From the NCBI RefSeq assembly GCF_013364195.1, contig NZ_CP054918.1, forward strand, positions 6,933,001-6,997,000: 64,000 nt of DNA, given 5' to 3'. This document shows positions 45,514 to 54,001 of this stretch, piece by piece. The notes below the pieces were generated by a model, which saw nothing but the letters and a program-made list of their open reading frames with translations, searched no databases and was not told the origin of the DNA. Source of the DNA: Streptomyces sp. NA04227 (lineage in GTDB: Bacteria; Actinomycetota; Actinomycetes; Streptomycetales; Streptomycetaceae). The position numbers and the translations under genes are program-made. Within the stretch, counting starts at the first letter, position 1. Each line of letters starts with the position of its first letter.

Positions 45514-47259
45514 TCAGGCCTGTGCCAGCACCACGCAGGACTGGCCCGGCACCGTCAACCTGCCCTGGGCATCAGGCGGTTGGACCTCGCCCCAGGCGGC
45601 GAGCACGCGGGCGCGGCCCCGGCCGAAGGGGATCGCGGCGGCCTCGTCGCCGAGGTTGACCGCCACGGTGAGGTCGCCGCGCCGGTAGGCGATCCATCCG
45701 GCCTCCTCGTCGCAGGCGAGCCGCAGGGCGGCCAGGTCCGGATCGGTGAGGTCGGGGTGATCGCGGCGCAGCGCGATCAGGGTGCGGTACCAGTCGAGGA
45801 GCCGTGCGTGCGGCTGCCGGGCGGGCTCCGTCCAGTCCAGACAGGACCGTTCCCGGGTGGCGGGATCCTGCGGGTCGGGGACGTCCGCCTCGGCCCAGCC
45901 GTGCGCCGCGAACTCCCGCCGCCTGCCCTGGCGTACGGCCTCCGCGAGCTCCGGATCGGTGTGGTCGGTGAAGTACTGCCACGGCGTGCTCGCACCCCAC
46001 TCCTCGCCCATGAAGAGCATCGGGGTGAACGGCGCGGTCAGGGTGAGCGTGGCGGCGCAGGCGAGCAGCCCCGGGGTGAGCGAGGCGCTGAGCCGGTCGC
46101 CCTGTGCGCGGTTGCCGACCTGGTCGTGGGTCTGGGCGTAGCCGAGCAGCCGGTGCGCCGAGACACGGGCGCGGTCGAGCGGGCGGCCGTGGCGCCGCCC
46201 ACGGAAGCCGGAGTACGTACCGTCGTGGAAGAAGCCACCGGTGAGCGTCTTGGCCAGCGCGGACAGCGGGGCCTCGGCGAAGTCCGCGTAGTAGCCCTGG
46301 GATTCACCGGTCAGGGCGGTGTGCAGGGCGTGGTGGAAGTCGTCGTTCCACTGGGCGTGCAGGCCCAGGCCCCCCTCGCTGCGGGACCGGATCAGGCGCG
46401 GGTCGTTGAGGTCGGACTCGGCGATCAGGAACAACGGCCTGCCGACTTCCAGGGCCAGTGTGTCCACTGCCTTCGACAGCGACTCCAGAAACCCGAAGGC
46501 CCGGGTGTCGTGCAGGGCGTGCACCGCGTCGAGCCGCAGCCCGTCGAGCCGGTAGTCGCGCAGCCAGGCCAGCGCGCTGCCGAGCAGGAAGTCGCGCACC
46601 TCGTCGGAGCCGGCGGCGTCCAGATTGACGGCGGCGCCCCACGGCGTGTGGTGGGTGTCGGTGAAGTACGGCCCGAAGGCGGGCAGTTGGTTCCCGTGCG
46701 GACCGAGGTGGTTGTGCACCACGTCCAGGACCACACCGAGCCCCGCGGCATGCGCGCTGTCGACAAAGCGCTTCAGCGCCTCAGGCCCGCCGTAGGGCTC
46801 GTGCACCGCCCAGAGCGCGACCCCGTCGTAACCCCACCCGTGTCTGCCGGGGAACGGACACAGCGGCATCAGCTCGACATGCGTGACCCCCAGCTCCGCC
46901 AGATGCCCGAGCCGCCCGGCCGCCGCGTCCAGGGTGCCCTCCGGCGTGAAGGTGCCCACGTGCAGTTCGTAGAGCACCGCGCCGGGCAGTCCACGTCCCG
47001 CCCAGGGGGCCGTCCAGGTGTGGCGGGCGTGGTCCACGACCGCGCTGAGGCCGCCTGGTCCGTCGGGCTGGCGCGGTGAGCGCGGATCCGGCAGTACGGG
47101 GCCGTCGTCGAGCGCGTAACCGTAGCGGGCGCCGTCCGCGGCAGGGGCCTCGCGGGTCCACCAGCCCGGCCGGAGCGGATCGGGGGCCAGGGCCAGTTCG
47201 GTCCCCTCCAGATGGAGCGTGACCCTTCCTGCCCGCGGTGCCCACACCTCGAACTGCAC
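45514..47259 (-). CDS. treZ: Malto-oligosyltrehalose trehalohydrolase
   Basis: Releases trehalose from maltooligosyltrehalose, the second step after TreY. The 581-residue GH13 enzyme has an N-terminal beta domain (VQFEVWAPRAGRVTLHLEG), DVVHNHLGPHG, the nucleophile aspartate in DGLRLDAVHAL, the acid in FLIAESDLND, and GYAQTHDQVGNR. The C-terminus is the usual beta domain ending LTVPGQSCVVLAQA. The GTG start is set by the beginning of the beta domain, with AGGGG nine bases upstream. It is divergent from the FHA protein across 270 bases and lies 7 kb from treY, with unrelated genes between. Confidence 0.93.
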   Translation of the reverse strand: MQFEVWAPRAGRVTLHLEGTELALAPDPLRPGWWTREAPAADGARYGYALDDGPVLPDPRSPRQPDGPGGLSAVVDHARHTWTAPWAGRGLPGAVLYELHVGTFTPEGTLDAAAGRLGHLAELGVTHVELMPLCPFPGRHGWGYDGVALWAVHEPYGGPEALKRFVDSAHAAGLGVVLDVVHNHLGPHGNQLPAFGPYFTDTHHTPWGAAVNLDAAGSDEVRDFLLGSALAWLRDYRLDGLRLDAVHALHDTRAFGFLESLSKAVDTLALEVGRPLFLIAESDLNDPRLIRSRSEGGLGLHAQWNDDFHHALHTALTGESQGYYADFAEAPLSALAKTLTGGFFHDGTYSGFRGRRHGRPLDRARVSAHRLLGYAQTHDQVGNRAQGDRLSASLTPGLLACAATLTLTAPFTPMLFMGEEWGASTPWQYFTDHTDPELAEAVRQGRRREFAAHGWAEADVPDPQDPATRERSCLDWTEPARQPHARLLDWYRTLIALRRDHPDLTDPDLAALRLACDEEAGWIAYRRGDLTVAVNLGDEAAAIPFGRGRARVLAAWGEVQPPDAQGRLTVPGQSCVVLAQA

Positions 47260-47529
47260 GGACGCATCCCCTCTGCCGGACACAGTGACGTCGCCCGTCC
47301 ATCCTGCGACAGGCCCGCCGGTTCCGCCCCCGGGTCCACCCGACGTCCCGACGGCCACCACGCAATGGCCATCCGGACTTCGCCCTGCTCCACACAGCCG
47401 CATTTCCCGGCCGACCTGGGACTCTTCCGGCCACGATGTACGTACTTCCTGGTCACAGCCTTGTAAGAGCCATCCCGTAAATGACGGACCGGGTGGACAC
47501 TTCGGGCGGCGCTGATCGACAATCTCCGG

Positions 47530-48093
47530 GTGACGTCGTCTTACGAGTTCCCAGCGGTCCCCGCGCGGCTCTCCGACGCCGAGCGCGACCAGGCGCTGCA
47601 GGTGCTCAGGGAGGGCGCCGCGGCAGGCAAGCTGTCCCACGACACCTTCCTGCGGCGGATGGAGCTGGCGCTCGCCGCCCGCCGCCCGGACCAACTCGCC
47701 GTGCTCACCGCGGACTTGGCCGAGGACCGGTCCCCGGAGGGCCCGGTGCAGCGCGCCGTGTTCGGTGGCGTGCGCGCCGTCTCCGGCTTCACCCAGCGGA
47801 TGCGCAGGGTCTGGCAGACCGAACGTCTGCCGGTGCTCCGACTGCCCGCGGCCGCCGACGGCAAGCCGTTGCGGATAGGGCGGGAACCGGGCAACGGCCT
47901 GCGGCTCAGCCACGAGACCGTCTCCCGGGTGCACGCCGAACTCGTACGCCAGGGCGGCATGTGGGTACTGCGGGACCTCGGCTCCAGCAACGGCACCTGC
48001 GTGAACGGCCGCCGGGTCATCGGAGCCGCCGTCGTCCAGGACGGCGACCAGGTCAGCTTCGGCCAGATGTCCTTCCGGCTCTCCGGGAACTGA
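47530..48093 (+). CDS. DUF1707 and FHA domain protein
   Basis: A 187-residue protein. Residues 13-65 are DUF1707-like (LSDAERDQALQVLREGAAAG, DTFLRRMELALAARRPDQLA), a small actinobacterial helical domain. Residues 110-187 are an FHA phosphothreonine-binding domain: LRIGREPGNGLRLSHETVSRV, then HAEL, and LRDLGSSNGTCVNGRRV. It likely docks to a Ser/Thr kinase-phosphorylated partner. The GTG start has only a weak upstream site. No kinase is nearby. It is convergent with the M14 gene and a 20-base tandem repeat follows its stop. Confidence 0.83.
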   Translation: MTSSYEFPAVPARLSDAERDQALQVLREGAAAGKLSHDTFLRRMELALAARRPDQLAVLTADLAEDRSPEGPVQRAVFGGVRAVSGFTQRMRRVWQTERLPVLRLPAAADGKPLRIGREPGNGLRLSHETVSRVHAELVRQGGMWVLRDLGSSNGTCVNGRRVIGAAVVQDGDQVSFGQMSFRLSGN

Positions 48094-48131
48094 TCGGGCC
48101 TAACACCTGGGGATCGGGCGCAACACCTGGG
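48092..48131. repeat. 20-base direct repeat after FHA gene
   Basis: Two adjacent copies of GATCGGGC(CT/GC)AACACCTGGG (48092-48111 and 48112-48131) differ at two positions. The first begins inside the FHA stop codon. Not an obvious terminator. Confidence 0.75.
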
Positions 48132-48264
48132 GAGGGAACGGACGCGGGCAGCGCGTTCTGAATTCCGCGCGCCGGGCGTGCCAGCAGGGCCCGCCGCTAC
48201 CCGCATCTGTCACGCCGTTACGTATATCCGCTCTCCGCGCGGCCCCGCCCGAACGGACCCTGCC

Positions 48265-49512
48265 TCAATTGGCCCACGCCGCTTGCCGGGCCGCCGCGAG
48301 CACGGTACGGGACTGGTGCTCCACCTGGTGTTCCAGCGGTATCCACCGGGCCCGGAAGCCGTCGGCGAAGCTCTCGCACCAGGTGGTGACCAGAGCCTGG
48401 AGCCGGGGCGCGGCGGGGTCCTCGGCCGCCCGGAGCAGGCGCAGCAGCATGGCACCGGCGCGCAGCGGCAGCCGCCGCCCGAAGGCGTCGAGGCTGCCGA
48501 CACAGGCCACGGTCGTCCCCGGGGCCGCGCCCCTGCCCCAGTCCTCGGCGAGCCCGGGGGCCAGGTCCAGCGCCCAGCGCGCGCCGCGCAGCAGCGGCCC
48601 GTCCGCGCCGGGCAGCCGGGGCAGCGCCTCGGCCAGGATCTCCTCCACCTGCCCGGCCTGGACCCGCAGCCGCCGCGCGATGTGCCGTACGGCCAGGTCG
48701 GGCGCCGGATGCGGAGCCGGGTCGTCGACCAGGTCGCTCGCCCACATCGGGACCTCGACGACCGCGGTCAGGCCCCCGTACCGGTGGGCGTGGTGCCAGG
48801 TGCTGCACCGGGGGTCCTCCGGAAGGCTGGGGAAGGCGGCCTCGCCGTCCCCGTCCGGCATCACATGGACGCCGGGACCGGCACAGCGCCAGCCGGTCGC
48901 GTCCGAGGCGCCGGTCTCCAAGGGGATGTGCAGCGCGGCCGCCGACTTGGCGAACGGCTCGGCGAGGCCGGGCACGTCCCGGGTCAACTGCACCCAGCTG
49001 CCGCCGAGTTCGGTGGCGTGCAGGGAGATCTGGAGGTACGGCCGGACATGGTCGATGACCCCGGTCAGGGCCCGTGTCTCGGGCGGCAGGCGGTCCGGCG
49101 GGAGGATGGAGGGCGACCATTCCGGCTGTTCGGGACCCGCGGGCCGGAAGAAGTGCCGGTGGTAGTCGAGCAGTGAACGCGGCGCGGGGCTGCGGTGCAG
49201 ACCGGCGCCGTCCGGATCGGCGCAGAGCAGGAGGTGCCAGGAGCAGGCGGCCCGCAGCGCACTGTCGTCCAGGGCGCGGCGGGCCAGCTCCAGCACGGTG
49301 GACCCGCCGGTCGGTTCGTTGGCGTGGGCGCCCGCGACGACCAGCACCGAGCGCGTGGCGTGACCCACCGACAGCAGGTGCACCGGCTGCCCGGCACGGG
49401 AGGTACCCACCTGCGAGAGGCTGCACAGCGCGGGCTGTGCGGCGGCCAACTCCCGTGCCGAGCCGATGAGTTCGGGCACGCTGGGATAGCGCTGTCCGGT
49501 CAGGTGACTCAC
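48265..49512 (-). CDS. M14 family zinc carboxypeptidase
   Basis: A 415-residue metallopeptidase. Zinc ligands are in VVAGAHANEPTGGSTVL (HxxE, residues 63-66) and ISLHATELGG (third ligand), and the catalytic glutamate in TAVVEVPMW. This looks like a peptidoglycan or peptide carboxypeptidase of the M14 type. No signal peptide is evident, so it may be cytoplasmic. GTG 49512 is preceded by GAGGGA; a GTG at 49548 would add 12 residues. It is convergent with the FHA gene. Confidence 0.82.
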   Translation of the reverse strand: MSHLTGQRYPSVPELIGSARELAAAQPALCSLSQVGTSRAGQPVHLLSVGHATRSVLVVAGAHANEPTGGSTVLELARRALDDSALRAACSWHLLLCADPDGAGLHRSPAPRSLLDYHRHFFRPAGPEQPEWSPSILPPDRLPPETRALTGVIDHVRPYLQISLHATELGGSWVQLTRDVPGLAEPFAKSAAALHIPLETGASDATGWRCAGPGVHVMPDGDGEAAFPSLPEDPRCSTWHHAHRYGGLTAVVEVPMWASDLVDDPAPHPAPDLAVRHIARRLRVQAGQVEEILAEALPRLPGADGPLLRGARWALDLAPGLAEDWGRGAAPGTTVACVGSLDAFGRRLPLRAGAMLLRLLRAAEDPAAPRLQALVTTWCESFADGFRARWIPLEHQVEHQSRTVLAAARQAAWAN

Positions 49513-49653
49513 CCCCGTACGATCCCTCGACGCAAGGCAGTAGCCCACGCCGCAGATGACGAGTCAAGGCGGCTTTCCGGTGCCGGGCAAGGCCCCTGCG
49601 CCCCTCCCCACGAGATCTGCAGAAGCGTTTCTACCTGTGTTTCTTCGGATGCC

Positions 49654-49839
49654 TCAGGAGGCGGGTGGGGTGGGCGTCGTGGCGCAGGCGGCGGGAGCGT
49701 CTGCGTCCGGCAGCGGAGCGTCTGTCGTACGCGGGTCGTACGACTCGGGTTCGTAGGCGAGAGCGACCCGCACCTCGGGGGAGAGGTCGTCCGCGAGCGG
49801 GGCCCGTTGCGCGGGTTGGGCGGCGCAGCAGCATGGCAC
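49654..49839 (-). CDS. Candidate small Cys-containing protein
   Basis: A 61-residue frame with strong third-position G/C bias. It starts VPCCCAAQPAQRAPLADD, continues with EVRVALAYEPESYDPRTTD and ends ACATTPTPPAS. GTG 49839 has GGAG eight bases upstream. No membrane span. I do not recognise the family. Codon bias argues for coding, but in GC-rich DNA this is weak evidence. Confidence 0.35.
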   Translation of the reverse strand: MPCCCAAQPAQRAPLADDLSPEVRVALAYEPESYDPRTTDAPLPDADAPAACATTPTPPAS

Positions 49840-49953
49840 CGCCGGCACTCCATCGCACCCGCGCCCCTCACCTGCCCGTACACAAATATCGCGAATGACC
49901 ACGGTGGCCCACCCTGGAAGGTGCGCCCGACAGACATCAGGAGGTGTCACTCC

Positions 49954-50403
49954 ATGCCCGCAGACCTTCCGGCTCCGGAGTCAGGACTGCTGCTCACCCA
50001 CTTCCTCACCGTCGCGGACGTCCCGCGCTCGCGTGCGTTCTATCGGGACGTGCTCGGTGGCGAAGTCGTCCTCGACGAGAATCCGTGCATCGTGAAGCTT
50101 GCGAACGGCTGGCTCATCATGAATCCGGGCGGTGGTCCGACGCCGGACAAGCCCGACGTCACCCTCCGTCCGCCGACCGATCCGGGAACGGCGACGAGCT
50201 TTCTGAACATTCGTGTGGCGGACATCGAGCAGTGCTACCGCGACTGGCGTGGCAAGGGTGCCGAGTTCCTCACCCCGCCGATCGACCGGAAGGCCGAGAT
50301 CCGCTGCTATCTGCGCGACCCGGACGGCTATCTCATCGAGGTCGGTCAGGCCACGGGCATGCTGCGGGGCGTCTTCGCCGATCGGCCCGCCGAGTCCGGC
50401 TGA
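49954..50403 (+). CDS. VOC superfamily (glyoxalase-like) protein
   Basis: A 149-residue protein of the vicinal oxygen chelate fold. The paired motifs LTHFLTVADVPRSRAFYRDV, then LGGEVV, and LNIRVADIEQCYRDW mark the two halves, and YLRDPDGYLIEVGQ closes the fold. Could be a glyoxalase, dioxygenase-like or antibiotic-binding protein; no active-site residue pattern settles it. AGGAGGTG at 49939-49946 supports ATG 49954. Confidence 0.87.
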   Translation: MPADLPAPESGLLLTHFLTVADVPRSRAFYRDVLGGEVVLDENPCIVKLANGWLIMNPGGGPTPDKPDVTLRPPTDPGTATSFLNIRVADIEQCYRDWRGKGAEFLTPPIDRKAEIRCYLRDPDGYLIEVGQATGMLRGVFADRPAESG

Positions 50404-50578
50404 ACGTCGCCTCGCGAGGAGCCGGGGCTGTGACACGGCCCGCGACGGAGGTGCCTGGTCGGGTGGCCGTGTCACTCCAGCGGCGTCGTGCTACCGGTGC
50501 GTACCGGAGGACATTTCACCATTGTGTTGTCGCCGGGTCTTCCCATCGACATCCGCTCCGCATACCGTCCAGCGCTGT

Positions 50579-50608
50579 AACCATCAATGGTTCGCAGCCG
50601 AACCATTG
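50579..50608 (+). promoter_or_regulatory. Clustered AACCAT half-sites upstream of phospholipase gene
   Basis: AACCATCAATGGTT (50579-50592) is a palindrome, and CAATGGTTCG / CGAACCATTG (50585-50594, 50599-50608) a second overlapping inverted repeat with a four-base gap. Three AACCAT half-sites within 30 bases end 24 bases before the ATG. Possible operator or a stable mRNA leader hairpin. Confidence 0.4.
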
Positions 50609-50632
50609 TCGTCGTCGGCGAAGAGAGCGCGC

Positions 50633-52726
50633 ATGTCACCGGATATCTCACGCAGAAGGATGCTCGCACTCGGGGGAGGAGCCGTCGGTGGTGTGGCCGC
50701 CGGCTCGTTGTTGCCGCCGTCGCTCCAGGCCGCGCTCGCCGCCGAACCGCCGACGGGCGGTCTGCGGGCCGTGAAGCACGTGGTGATCCTGATGCAGGAG
50801 AACCGGTCCTTCGACCACTACTTCGGCGCCCTGCGCGGGGTGCGCGGCTTCGGGGACCGCAATGCCGTCGAACTGCCCTCGGGCAAGCCGGTCTTCGAGC
50901 AGCCGGGTCCGATGGGCACCGTCCTGCCGTTCCCCGTCCGCGACGCGGCCGAGGCCCAGAGCAAGGACCTTCAGTACATCGGTGACCTCGACCATTCCTG
51001 GTCCGGTGGGGCGAAGGCGTGGCGCGGTGGCTGGATGGACGGGTGGATCACCGCGAAGACCGCGGCCACGATGGCGTACTACGACCGCCGGGACCTGCCG
51101 TTGCACTACGAACTCGCGGACACGTTCACCATCTGCGACGCCTACCACTCCTCCACCCACACCTCGACGAGCCCCAACCGCAACCACTTGTGGAGCGGTT
51201 GGACCGGCTACGAGGCCGACGGCAGTCGCGCCGTGACGAACGCGGCGTACGCCGAGGGGACTCACCCCGGTTACCCGTGGCCCACGTACGCGGAGCGCCT
51301 GGAGAAGGCAGGCCGTACGTGGAAGACGTACACGGAGTGGGAGAACTTCACCGACAACAACATCGAGTTCTTCACCACCTCCAAGAAGATCGCGCGCAAG
51401 GCGCTGGCGAAGGCCGGTGACTTCACGTACATGGAGGCCTTCTACGCGAAGGTGCGCGAGACCGAGGACGCCGCCGAGCGCGACCGCCTGCTCGCCGCGC
51501 TCGACGAGGGCGTGAAGACGCTGAGCGTCGCCGAGCGCTCCCTGTTCGAGCGTGGGCTGCGCCGGGTCGAGACGGGCGGGCTCGCCGACGCCTTCCGCGC
51601 CGACGTCGCCGCGGGCACGCTGCCCGAGGTCTCCTACCTCGTACCGTCGGCCGTCGACAGCGAGCACCCCGGCTCCTCCTCGCCGATCGCCTCAGCCTCG
51701 CTCGTCTACAAGGTGCTCGACGCGCTCGCCTCGTACCCCGAGGAGTGGCGCCACACCGTGCTGCTGATCAACTACGACGAGAACGACGGCTTCTTCGACC
51801 ATGTCCCGCCGCCCGTGCCCCCGGCCGACAACACCGAGGAGCGCTGGCAGCAACTGCCCACAGGTCTCGGCATCCGGGTGCCGATGCTCGTGGTCTCGCC
51901 CTGGTCCGTGGGTGGTTACGTCTGCTCCGAGGTCTTCGACCACACCTCGGTGATCCGGCTGCTCGAGAAGTGGACCGGGATCGAGGAACCGAACATCACG
52001 CGGTGGCGGCGCACGGTCACCGGCGATCTCACCTCCGCGTTCGACTTCGGGCGCGGCAAACCGCAGCCCGAGGTGGCACAGCCGGGGCCGATCCCGCCGT
52101 TCACCGGCCGCTGGCGCCCGGCGCCGCCCGCGGAGCAGCACATGCCGGTCCAGGAGTCGGGCACCCGCCCGGCGCGTCCGCTTCCCTACCGCCCCGACGC
52201 GCACGCGAAGTTGGACGGCGGGACGGTCACGGTGGCGTTGCGCAACAGCGGGCGCGCCAGCGCGCACTTCGCGCTCTACCCGTACGCGGGCGAGTTCGAC
52301 GTTCCGCAGCACAAGGACGTGAAGGGCCGGGCGCAGTGGAGTGTGCCTGTCCACGGTGACAGCTACCGGTTCACCGTCACCGGCCCCAACGGCTTCCGGC
52401 GCGAGTTCGCGGGGCGGGCCGAGCAGGTCGCCCAGGTCGGCTCGCGCATCGACCACGACGACCGCGAGGTGCACCTCACCCTCCGCAACTCGGGCAGCGC
52501 GCCCGTCACCTTCACCGTCCGCCCGCTCGGCTACGTCGACGAGGCCGATCGGCGCAAGCGCACCCGCCGCATCACGGTCAAGGCAGGCGGCAGCCGTACG
52601 GTGGCGCACTCCGCGGCCAAGGCACACGGCTGGTACGACATCGAGGTGACCGCCGACGGTGACGAGGGCTTCCGCCGCCGACTCATGGGCCACATCGAGA
52701 ACGGCCGGGCCAGCGTCTCCGGCTGA
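50633..52726 (+). CDS. Tat-exported phospholipase C (phosphocholine type)
   Basis: A secreted phospholipase C hydrolysing phospholipid head groups. The 697-residue precursor starts with a Tat signal (SRRRMLALGGGAVGGVAAG). The catalytic phosphoesterase domain begins HVVILMQENRSFDHYFGALRG and includes NRNHLWSGW, ENDGFFDHVPPP and SVIRLLEKWTG. The C-terminus holds two small repeated beta domains (VTVALRNSGRASAHFALYP and VHLTLRNSGSAPVTFTVRP), typical of this enzyme type. ATG 50633 has GAAGAGAG upstream. A dyad-rich region precedes it. Phosphate-limitation control is known for such genes in Streptomyces; no clear PHO box was seen. Confidence 0.9.
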   Translation: MSPDISRRRMLALGGGAVGGVAAGSLLPPSLQAALAAEPPTGGLRAVKHVVILMQENRSFDHYFGALRGVRGFGDRNAVELPSGKPVFEQPGPMGTVLPFPVRDAAEAQSKDLQYIGDLDHSWSGGAKAWRGGWMDGWITAKTAATMAYYDRRDLPLHYELADTFTICDAYHSSTHTSTSPNRNHLWSGWTGYEADGSRAVTNAAYAEGTHPGYPWPTYAERLEKAGRTWKTYTEWENFTDNNIEFFTTSKKIARKALAKAGDFTYMEAFYAKVRETEDAAERDRLLAALDEGVKTLSVAERSLFERGLRRVETGGLADAFRADVAAGTLPEVSYLVPSAVDSEHPGSSSPIASASLVYKVLDALASYPEEWRHTVLLINYDENDGFFDHVPPPVPPADNTEERWQQLPTGLGIRVPMLVVSPWSVGGYVCSEVFDHTSVIRLLEKWTGIEEPNITRWRRTVTGDLTSAFDFGRGKPQPEVAQPGPIPPFTGRWRPAPPAEQHMPVQESGTRPARPLPYRPDAHAKLDGGTVTVALRNSGRASAHFALYPYAGEFDVPQHKDVKGRAQWSVPVHGDSYRFTVTGPNGFRREFAGRAEQVAQVGSRIDHDDREVHLTLRNSGSAPVTFTVRPLGYVDEADRRKRTRRITVKAGGSRTVAHSAAKAHGWYDIEVTADGDEGFRRRLMGHIENGRASVSG

Positions 52727-52869
52727 GCCCCACACGTGAACCGCCCGGCACGGGGCGCGGGAGTCCAAGCGCATGGTCGTACGGCTTCCGCGCACCCGTG
52801 CCGGGTGGCGTCATGAAAGGGGCCAGCAGCCCAAGGGGCGTCCGCGAAAGCGGTGGTGGCGGCGGGCCG

Positions 52870-53748
52870 TCAGTCGATGCGGTAACTGTCCCCGTACACC
52901 TGCCAGTTCAGCGGTGTGTCGAGGCCGAGGTTGCCCTCGTTCAGAAACTTGCGCTGTGCGGTGTCGACCCGGCTGGTATCCGAGTGCGCCTCCTCCCGTT
53001 TCATCACCCGGACCCGGGCGTCCAGGAAGGCGTGCAGCCAGGCGACTTCGGCCCCGCCGTCGGCCGGCGGCGCGGCCGAGGCGCGCGCGGCGGCACGGAT
53101 GCCGCCGAAGCTCTCCTCGTCCTCGCCGGGTCCGTGCATCACCATCGCGTCGTAGTAGATGAACTGGCCGAGCACACCGATCCGGTCACGCTTGCCCTGA
53201 CGCACCGCGGGGTCGAAGTAGACGCGGTCGCGTTCCCGGTCCTGGGCACGCCGAAAGGGCTGCCCCTCGGACGCCGTACGCCAGTCGCGTTCGAAGGCGG
53301 GGCCGAGCCCCTCGTGCGAGTCGGTTCCGTCGACCGCGCGCAGGGCGGGCAGGTACCTCGCGAGGATGCTGCCCGGCTCGTCCCGTACGTGGTTCTCGAC
53401 GAGTTGGAGCATGTCGCCGGTGCCCGAGCAGAAGCCGACGATGCCCGCGGTATAGCCGCGCCCGTCACCGATGTCCTCGATGTACGGGTACTGCGCGCGC
53501 CAGTCCAGCGAGGAGTTCTCGGCGCTGGCGACCAGTTGCATCGCGATCTCCTTCTTCGCCGGGTCGTCCAGCCCGCGCGCGGCGGCACGAGGGCCCGGGG
53601 CGCCGGGCGCGGGGCCGTCCGCGTCGTAGGGCCGCCAGCCGAGTGCGGCGAGGGTGGCCGCGGCGGGCACCGCGACCATCGCGAGCCCGAACAGGATTCC
53701 GGCCGCGGAGTGCGACCGGGGACGGCGCGGGGGACGCTGTGGGTTCAC
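52870..53748 (-). CDS. csn: GH46 chitosanase
   Basis: A secreted or membrane-anchored endo-chitosanase of 292 residues. An N-terminal hydrophobic stretch (SAAGILFGLAMVAVPAAATL) is a signal peptide or anchor. The catalytic pair lies in LVASAENSSLDW (Glu77) and EDIGDGRGYTAGI (Asp95), 18 residues apart as Glu22 and Asp40 are in the Streptomyces enzyme. GFCSGTGDMLQLV, QFIYYDAMVMHGPG and PLNWQVYGDSYRID are further family blocks. GTG 53748 is preferred because GGAGG lies five bases upstream; ATG 53751 is one codon earlier. Confidence 0.93.
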   Translation of the reverse strand: MNPQRPPRRPRSHSAAGILFGLAMVAVPAAATLAALGWRPYDADGPAPGAPGPRAAARGLDDPAKKEIAMQLVASAENSSLDWRAQYPYIEDIGDGRGYTAGIVGFCSGTGDMLQLVENHVRDEPGSILARYLPALRAVDGTDSHEGLGPAFERDWRTASEGQPFRRAQDRERDRVYFDPAVRQGKRDRIGVLGQFIYYDAMVMHGPGEDEESFGGIRAAARASAAPPADGGAEVAWLHAFLDARVRVMKREEAHSDTSRVDTAQRKFLNEGNLGLDTPLNWQVYGDSYRID

Positions 53749-53897
53749 CATGACCTCCGGGTGGGGGAGTTGGGGGCGGCGGCGCCCTGCCCCGTCGTCG
53801 GCGCCGTCGATGACCACCTGATAGTTGGGTTCCCGGTCCGGTTGGTCCAGGACCGGATACGAGTGCGGGGGCGGGGGCGCGTTGGAGGCCCAACGGC

Positions 53898-53999
53898 GCG
53901 TTCGGCAACGGAAGGTAGGCCCTTCGGCCCCGCGTTCGGCGAAGGCGGGCGGCCCTCGGACCTCCGCGTTCGGCAAAGGCAGGTGGCCCCTCGGACCTC
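53898..53999. repeat. Three 34-base tandem repeats downstream of treY
   Basis: Units starting GCGTTCGGC at 53898, 53932 and 53966 recur with period 34. Copies 2 and 3 differ at few positions; copy 1 is more divergent. They end two bases before the treY stop codon. The 253-base gap between csn and treY shows no gene. Confidence 0.75.
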
Positions 54000-54001
54000 C
54001 G

